30,693 nucleotides of DNA from CAZMGD01 sp964565705 (lineage in GTDB: Bacteria; Actinomycetota; Acidimicrobiia; Acidimicrobiales; Ilumatobacteraceae): NCBI GenBank assembly GCA_964565705.1, contig CAZMGD010000045.1:1-30693 (forward strand), written 5' to 3'. Made by a program: the position numbers and the translations under genes. Shown here piece after piece: positions 23,967 through 30,693 of the stretch. Below the pieces are notes generated by a model. That model saw only the letters and a program-made list of their open reading frames with translations. It ran no database searches and was not told the DNA's origin. Positions within the stretch are counted from its first letter, which is position 1. Each line of letters begins with the position of its first letter.

Positions 23967-25331
23967 GTGTTCCGGAAGCTCGCCGTCGTCGGCGCTGCGT
24001 GTGCGCTCGCCGCCGCGGCGGTGCCGGTGGTCCGCGCCGCGCAGTCCAACCCACCGATCAGCGGGTCGGCGATCGCGACCCAAGGCGCCACGGCGGTGCC
24101 GGCGACCAGCGACCTCGTCAGCATCTCCCAGACCTCCTACGTGACAAGCGACGTGGCGGCGCGCGCCCGGGCCGCTGCACAGAGCGTCGGCGCGTCGATC
24201 GCTGAAGGTCGCGGGGCGTCGCTCGGCATGCTCGGCGTGTGGCGCGGGGCGACGCCCGTGCAGCAGGCGCCGCCGGGCTTCCAGATCCCTATGTCCACGA
24301 CCGTGCTGCCGGTCTCGGCGGTCGTCACGTTGATGGGCCGCCCGATCGCATCGGTGGTCGGTGGCGGGTCGATCGTGATGGGCTCGACCTCCGCCGGGCT
24401 GCGCGGCGCCCAGGCCGGCGACAGCGTCGTGCTCGTGGCCGCCGACGGCTCGAGCCGCACGTTCACGATCGGCCTGGTCGCCGCCGACGACGCGATCGGG
24501 GGCACCGAGATCCTGATGTCGAACGAGCAGGCCGACTCGTTGGGCGTGACGACCGTGTCGCGCCTGGTGTTGCTCGGCTTCACCGACCGGGCGGCAGTGG
24601 ACGCCGCGCTCGCCGCACAGGGCCTCGTCGACACGGCGTCGATCGGCGGGCAACGCACCCGGATCCGACGGTCGTGGGATCCGCGCGACCCGGACTCGAC
24701 GCTCGGCATGGCCCGCACCAAGCAGCTGCTCGGGGAGTTCGCGTACCACGACACAGGGGTCGAGTGGCTGACGCTCGACGACGCCTGGACGAGCACCTAC
24801 CTGCCCGCCGACCGCGAGTGGCTGTTCGCCTATTCCGGCGCACCGGCGAGCTCGGCGGCCACGATCCGGGCCCGCTGCAACCTCCAGGTCCGCCCCGACC
24901 TGATCGCCGCGCTCGGCGAGGTGCACGCTGCGGGGCTGGACGCGGCGATCGACTTCTCCAACGCGAACACCTACGGCGGGTGCTTCGGCCCGCGGTTCAA
25001 CCGGGTGACAGGCAACCTCGGCTTCGTGTCGCGCCATTCGTGGGGCATGGCGCTCGACACGAACACGTCCAGCAACGCTCAGGGCGCGGTGCCACAGATG
25101 AACTGCGACGTCGTGCGGATCTTCCGCAAGCACCACTTCGCGTGGGGCGGCAACTTCATCAGCCGGGATGGCATGCACTTCGAGTGGGTCGGCGAAGCGC
25201 GCGACACGCTCGCCTACCCGTCGACGTACTGCCCGAACCAGGCCGGCCTGGTGCAGCTCGACACCGACCTGCCGCTCGCCCAGACACAGCGTCCGGTGAT
25301 GTTCGCCGACGACGGGTGGGGCGGCGACTGA
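23967..25331 (+). CDS. Secreted M15-family peptidase (D-alanyl-D-alanine carboxypeptidase/VanY-like)
   Basis: A 454-residue exported protein. Residues 1-24 are a signal peptide ending VRA, before AQSN. The C-terminal region (about 255-420) is an M15 zinc peptidase: SRHSWGMALDTN gives the HxxGxAxD motif (His357, Asp364) and DGMHFEW gives the third ligand His404. It likely trims peptidoglycan peptides outside the cell. The middle (about 110-215) has VSAVVTLMGRPIASVVGG, AGDSVVLVAADGS and FTDRAAVDAALAAQG; this looks like an extra beta-rich periplasmic domain that I cannot name. Four cysteines in the catalytic half may form disulfides. Start GTG, with TACCGT 8 nt upstream. Confidence 0.88.
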   Translation: MFRKLAVVGAACALAAAAVPVVRAAQSNPPISGSAIATQGATAVPATSDLVSISQTSYVTSDVAARARAAAQSVGASIAEGRGASLGMLGVWRGATPVQQAPPGFQIPMSTTVLPVSAVVTLMGRPIASVVGGGSIVMGSTSAGLRGAQAGDSVVLVAADGSSRTFTIGLVAADDAIGGTEILMSNEQADSLGVTTVSRLVLLGFTDRAAVDAALAAQGLVDTASIGGQRTRIRRSWDPRDPDSTLGMARTKQLLGEFAYHDTGVEWLTLDDAWTSTYLPADREWLFAYSGAPASSAATIRARCNLQVRPDLIAALGEVHAAGLDAAIDFSNANTYGGCFGPRFNRVTGNLGFVSRHSWGMALDTNTSSNAQGAVPQMNCDVVRIFRKHHFAWGGNFISRDGMHFEWVGEARDTLAYPSTYCPNQAGLVQLDTDLPLAQTQRPVMFADDGWGGD

Positions 25332-25412
25332 CCCGGCGCTCACTTGAATCGGGTCGGCGCCGGCGGTCTCCCGGACCGGTGGGCGAGTCGCCGTTCTCGC
25401 GTTCGCCGCGTC

Positions 25413-25434
25413 GGTCGCGACGTATCTCGCGACC
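25413..25434. terminator. Hairpin between convergent M15 and C70 peptidase genes
   Basis: GGTCGCGA (25413-25420) and TCGCGACC (25427-25434) are perfect 8-bp arms with a 6-nt loop, in the 118-bp gap between convergent genes. It could end transcription from both sides; there is no T-tract. Nothing else is seen in the gap. Confidence 0.5.
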
Positions 25435-25449
25435 CGCTGGGGTGCCCGG

Positions 25450-25878
25450 TCAGCGTTGCAGGAGGTCGTAGCTGAACTCCCAGTCCGCCTCGTAGCCGTT
25501 CTCGACGGTCTCGAGCACCGACCAGTAGTCGCTCGCCGCGGGGTCGAGCACGTGAAGTTGGGCGTTGCCGTCGTCGTCGACGTAGATGCCCGACACGACG
25601 ATGAAGTGACCGGGGATGCCGACCATCACCGGCCCGCCCTGGAGGAGCTGGATCCAGCCGTCGGTCGCGCGGCACGCTTCGGGCATGACGCGCAGGTTCA
25701 GGCGTTGGGCGAGTGCTTGGCACTCGGGCTCGCTCGCACCGTCGCTGCCGAAGTCGGCGAACTCGGCGAGGATGTCGGCCTCGGTGCGACCGGTGAGCAT
25801 CGCCGCCGATGCCGCCCAGCAGGACATCTGCTGGGACTGGGCGATGTAGTTGAGGGGCCAGTCGATCTGGGTTGCCAT
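25450..25878 (-). CDS. Stand-alone papain-like cysteine protease domain (AvrRpt2/C70-type)
   Basis: A 142-residue protein made of little more than one papain-like domain. QQMSCWAASAAML (about residues 15-27) contains the presumed nucleophile Cys19 in the family's CWAAS setting. GGPVMVGIPGHFIVVSGI contains the presumed catalytic histidine, and LHVLDPAAS gives the following Asp. These match the AvrRpt2-like (C70 / C39-like) group. There is no signal peptide or membrane segment, so it acts in the cytoplasm or leaves by another route. The start is decided by GGAAGGAG about 9 nt before the ATG; the frame is open farther upstream but that part has no domain similarity. Substrate and role unknown: protein maturation, toxin or defence are all possible. 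Confidence 0.8.
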   Translation of the reverse strand: MATQIDWPLNYIAQSQQMSCWAASAAMLTGRTEADILAEFADFGSDGASEPECQALAQRLNLRVMPEACRATDGWIQLLQGGPVMVGIPGHFIVVSGIYVDDDGNAQLHVLDPAASDYWSVLETVENGYEADWEFSYDLLQR

Positions 25879-26024
25879 GGGTTCGTCTCCTTCCGACGTC
25901 ACCAGATCGTGCGGGCTGCCACCGCCCGGCGACAGGGGCGCGGGTGCACCCGATCGGGCAGGATCCATCGCCCCCCGAGCCACCCCGGAATGAACCGGCA
26001 GAAATAGTTGTTGACGCAAGCACT

Positions 26025-27050
26025 GTGACCAAGAACATCGGATTCCTGAACTTCGGGCATTGGACACCGTCGCCGTCGTCCAAGGTCCGCACCGCCGCCG
26101 ACAGCCTGCTGCAGTCGGTCGAGCTCGCCGTGGCCGCCGAGGAGCTCGGCGCCGACGGTGCCTACTTCCGCGTCCACCACTTCGCCCGCCAGCTGGCGTC
26201 GCCGTTCCCGTTGCTCGCTGCCATCGGCGCGAAGACGAGTCGGATCGAGATCGGCACGGGCGTCATCGACATGCGCTACGAGAACCCGCTCTACATGGCC
26301 GAGGACGCCGGCGCCGCCGACCTGATCGCCGGGGGCCGCATCCAGCTGGGCATCAGCCGCGGCTCGCCCGAACAGGTGGTCGACGGCTGGCGCCACTTCG
26401 GCTACCAGCCCGCCGACGGCACCGACGCGAGCGACATGGCACGCCACCACACCGAGGTGTTCCTGCACGTCATCGAGGGCGAGGGCTTCGCCCAGCCGAA
26501 CCCTCGCCCGATGTTCCCCAACCCACCGGGACTCCTGCGCATCGAGCCGTACTCGGACGGTCTGCGCGACCGCATCTGGTGGGGTGCCTCGTCGAACGCG
26601 ACCGCCGAATGGGCGGCGTCGCTCGGCATGAACCTGATGAGCTCGACGCTCAAGGACGACGAGAACGGTCAGCCGTTCCACGTCCAGCAAGCCGAGCAGA
26701 TCGAACGCTTCCGCAAGGCCTGGGCCGAAGCGGGTTGGGTGCGTGAGCCACGCATCTCGGTCAGCCGCTCGATCATGCCGATCGTCACGGCGCAGGATCG
26801 TGCCTGGTTCGGTGACCGCTCCGAACAGGTGGACCAGATCGGGTACATCGACGCGTCGACGCGAGCGATCTTCGGCCGCAGCTACGCGGCGCCGCCCGAC
26901 CAGCTCGTCGAGCAACTCGCCGGCGACGAGGCGATCGCCGCCGCCGACACCCTCCTGCTCACCGTCCCAAACCAACTCGGCGTCGAGCACAACGCCCGGC
27001 TGATCGAGACGATCCTGCGCGACGTCGCGCCGGGGCTCGGCTGGCGCTGA
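26025..27050 (+). CDS. LLM-class (luciferase-like) flavin-dependent oxidoreductase
   Basis: A 341-residue luciferase-like flavin enzyme. The N-terminus IGFLNFGHWTP is a normal strand 1; LAVAAEELGADGAYFRVHHF and FPLLAAIGAKTSRIEIGTGV are the usual superfamily blocks, followed by DLIAGGRIQLGISRGSPEQV. It resembles the alkanal-monooxygenase alpha-chain group. The GTG at 26025 matches the family start; in-frame codons upstream overlap the leader of the divergent C70 gene and look non-coding. It is followed at 64 bp by a Baeyer-Villiger monooxygenase in the same direction, so the two may act on the same class of substrate. Substrate and whether FMN or F420 is used cannot be read. Confidence 0.88.
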   Translation: MTKNIGFLNFGHWTPSPSSKVRTAADSLLQSVELAVAAEELGADGAYFRVHHFARQLASPFPLLAAIGAKTSRIEIGTGVIDMRYENPLYMAEDAGAADLIAGGRIQLGISRGSPEQVVDGWRHFGYQPADGTDASDMARHHTEVFLHVIEGEGFAQPNPRPMFPNPPGLLRIEPYSDGLRDRIWWGASSNATAEWAASLGMNLMSSTLKDDENGQPFHVQQAEQIERFRKAWAEAGWVREPRISVSRSIMPIVTAQDRAWFGDRSEQVDQIGYIDASTRAIFGRSYAAPPDQLVEQLAGDEAIAAADTLLLTVPNQLGVEHNARLIETILRDVAPGLGWR

Positions 27051-27113
27051 CCGGCTGAGACGCTGACGGCCTCCTCGGCTACGGTCCCCAGCGGAACCGA
27101 CCAGGGGGACGTC

Positions 27114-28901
27114 GTGCAGGAACCAACGTCAGAGCACACCGAGGAGCTGGAGGCTCGCTACGAGCGCGAGCGGATCAAGCGCCTCACCGAGGGTGTCCGC
27201 AGCTACCGCTCGCTGCGCGATCTGAACGTCGACTTCGACGCCGATCCGTACGTCGAGCCCGGCTTCACGCGCGACCCCCTCGTCGAGGAGACCGACGCCG
27301 TCATCGTCGGGTCCGGGTGGGGCGGCCTGACCACGGCCGCCGAGCTGACCAAGCAGGGCGTGACGTCGTACCGGATCATCGACAAGGCCGGCGACTTCGG
27401 CGGCACCTGGTACTGGAACCGCTACCCCGGCTGCATGTGCGACGTGGAGTCCTACACCTACCTCCCGCTGCTGGAGGAGCTCGGGTACATGCCGACGCTC
27501 AAGTACGCCCACGCCCAGGAGATCTTCGAGTACGCGCAGACGATCGCGCGCACCTTCGACATGTACCCGCACGCCCTGTTCCAGACCGAGGTCACCGACA
27601 TGGCCTGGGACGAAGACGTGCAACGCTGGATCGTGACGACCTCGCGGGGCGACCGCTTGGCGGCGCGGTTCGTCGCGATCTGCGGTGGCGTGCTGCACAA
27701 GGCGAAGCTGCCCGCGATCCCCGGCGTCGAGTCGTTCCAGGGGAGGTCGTTCCACACCAGCCGGTGGGACTACTCCTTCACCGGCGGCGGCCCCGAGGAG
27801 CCGATGGATCAGCTCCACGACAAGGTGGTCGGCGTCATCGGGACCGGCGCCACCGCGGTGCAGGCCGTCCCGAAGCTGGCCGAGGCGGCCAAGCACGTCT
27901 ACGTGTTCCAACGCACCCCGTCGTCGGTCAGCCCGCGCAACCAGCGCGAGACCGACCCGGAGTGGTTCCGCGAGATGACGTCCGAGCCCGGCTGGCACGA
28001 CCGCCGGCGGGAGAACTTCATCGCGATGACCACCGGCGGCGACCCGGGGTTCGACCTCGTCCAGGACGGCTGGACGGAGATGTTCAAGGTCGACGTCAAG
28101 AAGGAGCCGCGCAACGAGGAAGAATCTGCAGCGCTGAAGCAGCTCGACTTCGAGTTGATGGACGCCGTGCGCCAGCGTATCGACGACATCGTCCGCGATC
28201 CGGCGACGGCCGAGGCGCTCAAGCCCTGGTACGGGGTGAGCTGCAAGAGGCCGTGCTACCACGACGACTACCTGCCGGCGTTCAACCGTCCGAACGTCAC
28301 GCTGGTCGACACGGCCGGGCTCGGCGTGGACCGGGTCACCGAGGCCGGGATCGTCGTCGGCGACACCGAGTACCCACTCGATCTCATCGTCTACGCGACG
28401 GGCTTCGAAGCGCCCGGCACGTTCTACACGCACCGCCTCGGCTTCGATCCGAAGGGCGAGGGTGGCGTGTCGCTGTCGGACGCGTGGGGCAAGGGGGCGT
28501 ACACGCTGCACGGCGTGCTCACCCACGGCTTCCCGAACCTGATGATGAACAGCCACATCCAGGGTGGTCAGCACATCAACTTCGCCTACGCGATCTCCAA
28601 GACCGGTGAGCACATCGGCTGGCTGATCGCCCGGGCCATCGAAGAGGGCGTCACGGTCCAGCCCGACGTGGACGCCGAGGAGCAGTGGTTCCAGACGTGC
28701 CTGGCGACGGTCGGCGCCTACGCGGCCTACTTCGCCACGTGCACCCCCGGCTACCTCAACAACGAGGCGGCCATGCCCGAGGATCGCGACAGCCGATCGG
28801 TCTGCTACATGGACAGCGCCGTGGAGTACAACGCGATGCTCACCGAGTGGCGCGGGCTCGGTTCGATGCCCGGCGTCGTCAAGACCCCCGTCGCCACGTA
28901 G
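27114..28901 (+). CDS. Type I Baeyer-Villiger monooxygenase (FAD/NADPH)
   Basis: Would insert oxygen next to a ketone to give an ester or lactone. The 595-residue protein has an N-terminal extension (about 60 residues) and two Rossmann motifs, GSGWGG (66-71, FAD) and GTGATA (243-248, NADPH). Between them lies the type I fingerprint FQGRSFHTSRWD (F208, G210, H214, W218), matching FxGxxxHxxxW. DFGGTWYWNRYPGCMCDVES (94-113) is also diagnostic. It groups with the longer cyclopentadecanone/steroid-type enzymes by length. TACGGT (27080-27085) is a possible -10; the SD GGGGG (27104-27108) precedes the GTG by 5 nt. Downstream sit a MarR regulator and a barrel protein. Confidence 0.94.
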   Translation: MQEPTSEHTEELEARYERERIKRLTEGVRSYRSLRDLNVDFDADPYVEPGFTRDPLVEETDAVIVGSGWGGLTTAAELTKQGVTSYRIIDKAGDFGGTWYWNRYPGCMCDVESYTYLPLLEELGYMPTLKYAHAQEIFEYAQTIARTFDMYPHALFQTEVTDMAWDEDVQRWIVTTSRGDRLAARFVAICGGVLHKAKLPAIPGVESFQGRSFHTSRWDYSFTGGGPEEPMDQLHDKVVGVIGTGATAVQAVPKLAEAAKHVYVFQRTPSSVSPRNQRETDPEWFREMTSEPGWHDRRRENFIAMTTGGDPGFDLVQDGWTEMFKVDVKKEPRNEEESAALKQLDFELMDAVRQRIDDIVRDPATAEALKPWYGVSCKRPCYHDDYLPAFNRPNVTLVDTAGLGVDRVTEAGIVVGDTEYPLDLIVYATGFEAPGTFYTHRLGFDPKGEGGVSLSDAWGKGAYTLHGVLTHGFPNLMMNSHIQGGQHINFAYAISKTGEHIGWLIARAIEEGVTVQPDVDAEEQWFQTCLATVGAYAAYFATCTPGYLNNEAAMPEDRDSRSVCYMDSAVEYNAMLTEWRGLGSMPGVVKTPVAT

Positions 28902-28916
28902 CCATAGGCTCACCCC

Positions 28917-29396
28917 ATGGAGGATCCGGTCCCGCCCGACGACCTGCGCCTGGAGATCAGCGACCTCGTGGGACGCACTGCAAGTCGGATCCGCGCCGCG
29001 ACGAACCGTGGCCTCGCGCCGAAGGGCGTCACGTGGACACAGGTGCGGGCTCTGCGAGCGTGCGTTCGCGAGGGTGAGGACGAGCCGATCCGGATGAGCG
29101 AGCTGGCCGAGTCGCTCGGCATCGTCCGCCGCTCGGCGACCTCCGTCGTGGACGAACTGGAGGTCCGGGGGCTCGTCGTGCGGCGCGGCGAGCTGGCCGA
29201 CCGGCGCGCCGTCTCTGTCGTCGTCACCCCGAAGGGGCATCGACTGCTCGCCGATGTCGAGACGATCCGGCGCAACACGGCAACCGAGCTGACCGCCGGG
29301 TTGACCCCACGCGAACAGCGCAGCCTTCGCGACCTCCTCGCCAAGATCGCCGGCGACCAAGCGCTCGATCCGGACCGCATCGCTGCTGGCGGCTAG
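28917..29396 (+). CDS. MarR-family transcriptional regulator
   Basis: A 159-residue winged-helix regulator. The core reads RMSELAESLGIVRRSATSVV for the recognition helix-turn-helix, then DELEVRGLVVRRGELADRRA, the signature MarR wing with D-x-R, and VVVTPKGHRLL. Length is typical. TAGGCT (28905-28910) lies 6 nt before the ATG, so the transcript is probably leaderless. It follows the Baeyer-Villiger monooxygenase by 15 bp and its stop TAG overlaps the possible -10 box of the next gene, so it is well placed to regulate this catabolic cluster in response to a phenolic or hydrophobic ligand; that is inference. Confidence 0.92.
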   Translation: MEDPVPPDDLRLEISDLVGRTASRIRAATNRGLAPKGVTWTQVRALRACVREGEDEPIRMSELAESLGIVRRSATSVVDELEVRGLVVRRGELADRRAVSVVVTPKGHRLLADVETIRRNTATELTAGLTPREQRSLRDLLAKIAGDQALDPDRIAAGG

Positions 29397-29405
29397 ACCG
29401 GCGGG

Positions 29406-30131
29406 ATGCAACCGACCGGGATCATCTTTGCCGCGCTGGACTGCGACGCCGAGGTCATCGAGGCGTGGAACCGGTGGTACGACCTGGAGCACACGCCGCC
29501 GAACATCCTCCTCGACGGGGTGATGCTCAGCAATCGCTACGTCGCACCCCCGGCCCTGCACGCCGCCCGCCAGGCGGCGCCCGACACGCCGTTCGCCGGC
29601 GGCCGGGCGACGTTCCTCACCATCTACACGCTGACCGGCGACCCGGGCACGGCGTTCGCCGGCATGTCCGGGCTACGCGAGCAGCTCGTCGCCCAGGGCC
29701 GAATGGAGTTCCCCGACGACCGCAAGGCCGTGCGCGAGGGCGACGTGTTCACGGCCGTCGATGCCGCGGTGTCGCCGCCCACCCGGCTCGTACCAGGCGA
29801 CGTGCCGTTCGTCGGCCACACCGGCATCGTCGTGATCCAGCGCCGCGGCGACAGTGTGGCGGGACGGGCCCGAGCGGCGTCGCTCGTCGAGCTCGACGCC
29901 GTGCACGGGGTGTGGACGCTGGCATCCAACAGCCGCGAGGGCCTGTCGCTCGACATCGTGTTCGTCGAGGGCGACGCCGCTGCCGCGGCGGAGGCAGCGC
30001 GCCGAGAGCATCCCGTGCCTGACGGCGTCGAGATCGTCGTCGACGCCCCCTACGACCGCATCGTCGCGCTCACCTACCCCTGGGCCGACGCCATCCGATC
30101 GTCGGACCTCCCCACGACCGTCGCCACCTGA
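29406..30131 (+). CDS. EthD-like dimeric alpha/beta-barrel protein
   Basis: A 241-residue soluble protein. The start IIFAALDCDAEVIEAWNRWY followed by DLEHTPPNIL matches the strand-helix pattern and W/Y-D-x-EH-xP signature of EthD/ferredoxin-like dimeric barrel domains, in which a His near this place is often functional. A second similar half (from about residue 135, GHTGIVVIQRRGD onward) suggests two fused barrel repeats. Such proteins accompany oxygenases in degradation clusters, sometimes as dehydratases, isomerases or with unknown role. TAGACC (29394-29399), which includes the MarR stop, lies 6 nt before the ATG. A long hairpin follows. Confidence 0.72.
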   Translation: MQPTGIIFAALDCDAEVIEAWNRWYDLEHTPPNILLDGVMLSNRYVAPPALHAARQAAPDTPFAGGRATFLTIYTLTGDPGTAFAGMSGLREQLVAQGRMEFPDDRKAVREGDVFTAVDAAVSPPTRLVPGDVPFVGHTGIVVIQRRGDSVAGRARAASLVELDAVHGVWTLASNSREGLSLDIVFVEGDAAAAAEAARREHPVPDGVEIVVDAPYDRIVALTYPWADAIRSSDLPTTVAT

Positions 30132-30143
30132 CCGGCCCCGTTC

Positions 30144-30185
30144 TCGGGAGCGTTTTGGTTGCTCGGGCAGCCACAACGCTCCCGA
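30144..30185. terminator. Long hairpin (GTTCTCGG family, copy 3)
   Basis: Arms 30144-30161 and 30168-30185 form an 18-bp stem with one mismatch (T30155/C30174), one G-T pair and a 6-nt loop. The left foot CCCCGTTCTCGGGAGC is the same as in copy 2, and an AGGGGGCG run follows at 30195. It lies between the convergent barrel-protein and isocitrate dehydrogenase genes. Confidence 0.65.
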
Positions 30186-30206
30186 AATTGCATGGAGGGG
30201 GCGGAG

Positions 30207-30693
30207 TTACAGGCTCCCCAACGCGTCGTTGAAGGTCGCCGAGGGGCGCATCACAGCCGACGTCTTGTCGGCGTCGGGGCGGTAGTAGCCGCCGATGTCG
30301 GCGGGCGAGCCCTGCACGGCGAGCAGCTCACCGGCGATCGCCTCCTCGTTCGCCGCCAGGCGTTCGGCCAACGGCGCGAAGCGGGCGGCGAGGTCCGCGT
30401 CCTCCGTCTGGCGGGCCAGCTCCTGCGCCCAATAGAGGGCGAGGTAGAAGTGACTGCCGCGGTTGTCGATCTGGCCGACGCGGCGGGCGGGCGACTTGTT
30501 CTCGTCGAGGAACGTGCCCGTCGCCCGGTCGAGGGTATCGGCCAGCACCTGGGCCTGCGGATTGCCGGTAGCGATGGCGTAGTGCTCGAAGCTGGACGCC
30601 AGCGCCAGGAACTCCCCGAGGCTGTCCCAGCGCAGGTAGTTCTCTTTGACGAGCTGCTGCACGTGCTTGGGTGCGGAGCCGCCGGCGCCGGTC
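30207..30693 (-). CDS. icd: Isocitrate dehydrogenase (NADP), monomeric type, C-terminal part
   Basis: Oxidatively decarboxylates isocitrate to 2-oxoglutarate, making NADPH. Only the last 161 or so residues are in the window; the gene runs off the right edge without a start. TGAGGSAPKHVQQLVKENYL then RWDSLGEFLALA, FLDENKSPARRVGQIDNRGS with HFYLALYWAQELA, and the ending QGSPADIGGYYRPDADKTSA with MRPSATFNDAL are the conserved C-terminal blocks of the monomeric (about 740-residue) enzyme found in Corynebacterium, Mycobacterium and others. They differ from the dimeric enzyme. The stop is TAA. The convergent neighbour is separated by a long hairpin. Confidence 0.95.
   Translation of the reverse strand, partial: TGAGGSAPKHVQQLVKENYLRWDSLGEFLALASSFEHYAIATGNPQAQVLADTLDRATGTFLDENKSPARRVGQIDNRGSHFYLALYWAQELARQTEDADLAARFAPLAERLAANEEAIAGELLAVQGSPADIGGYYRPDADKTSAVMRPSATFNDALGSL

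Overview
The window looks like chromosome from a high-GC actinobacterium, probably of the Acidimicrobiia (Ilumatobacter-like) type. The lineage is inferred from base composition, codon use, a 6C-type small RNA, a monomeric NADP-isocitrate dehydrogenase and many leaderless starts; nothing here fixes the genus. I see no phage, IS element, CRISPR array, tRNA or rRNA. Coding density is high, and most long open frames opposite the genes are GC-rich shadows.

Layout: 1-2849 (-) is the N-terminal two-thirds of glutamate synthase large subunit. 3038-4405 (+) is a small DUF4190-type membrane protein and an IclR regulator. 4537-8755 (-) runs, in transcription order, crotonase, branched-chain-type substrate-binding lipoprotein, quinone-oxidoreductase-like MDR protein, TrmB. 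8792-10088 (+) is a 104-aa conserved protein and a luciferase-like oxidoreductase. 10218-13281 is a divergent GntR/HutC regulator and mitochondrial-type aconitase pair. 13361-14791 (-) is a HAD phosphatase-acyltransferase fusion. 14792-15172 is non-coding and holds a dispersed repeat, a 6C small RNA (-) with its promoter, and a palindrome in front of the next gene. 15173-20076 (+) is a LysR regulator, acyl-CoA carboxyltransferase, L,D-transpeptidase lipoprotein and citrate synthase. 20081-22051 (-) is a PhzF-family isomerase and a second MDR oxidoreductase. 22118-25331 (+) is an MFS exporter, a small unknown protein and a secreted M15 peptidase. 25450-25878 (-) is a lone papain-like (C70-type) cysteine protease domain. 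26025-30131 (+) is a second luciferase-like oxidoreductase, a type I Baeyer-Villiger monooxygenase, a MarR regulator and an EthD-like barrel protein. 30207-30693 (-) is the C-terminus of monomeric isocitrate dehydrogenase.

How it fits together: citrate synthase, aconitase and isocitrate dehydrogenase make 2-oxoglutarate, which glutamate synthase consumes, so central carbon/nitrogen enzymes recur through the window as separate transcription units. Crotonase, carboxyltransferase, MDR proteins, luciferase-like oxidoreductases and the monooxygenase suggest breakdown of fatty-acyl, ketone or hydrophobic substrates. L,D-transpeptidase and M15 peptidase act on the cell wall.

The most interesting non-coding content is: a 6C RNA with C5-C6 runs in all three hairpin loops, divergent from a LysR gene with a palindrome in the right place to control it; three long hairpins sharing a GTTCTCGG foot but not their stems; a dispersed GC-rich repeat in three intergenic gaps; and a widespread TANNNT-like box 6-9 nt before start codons, implying leaderless transcripts.
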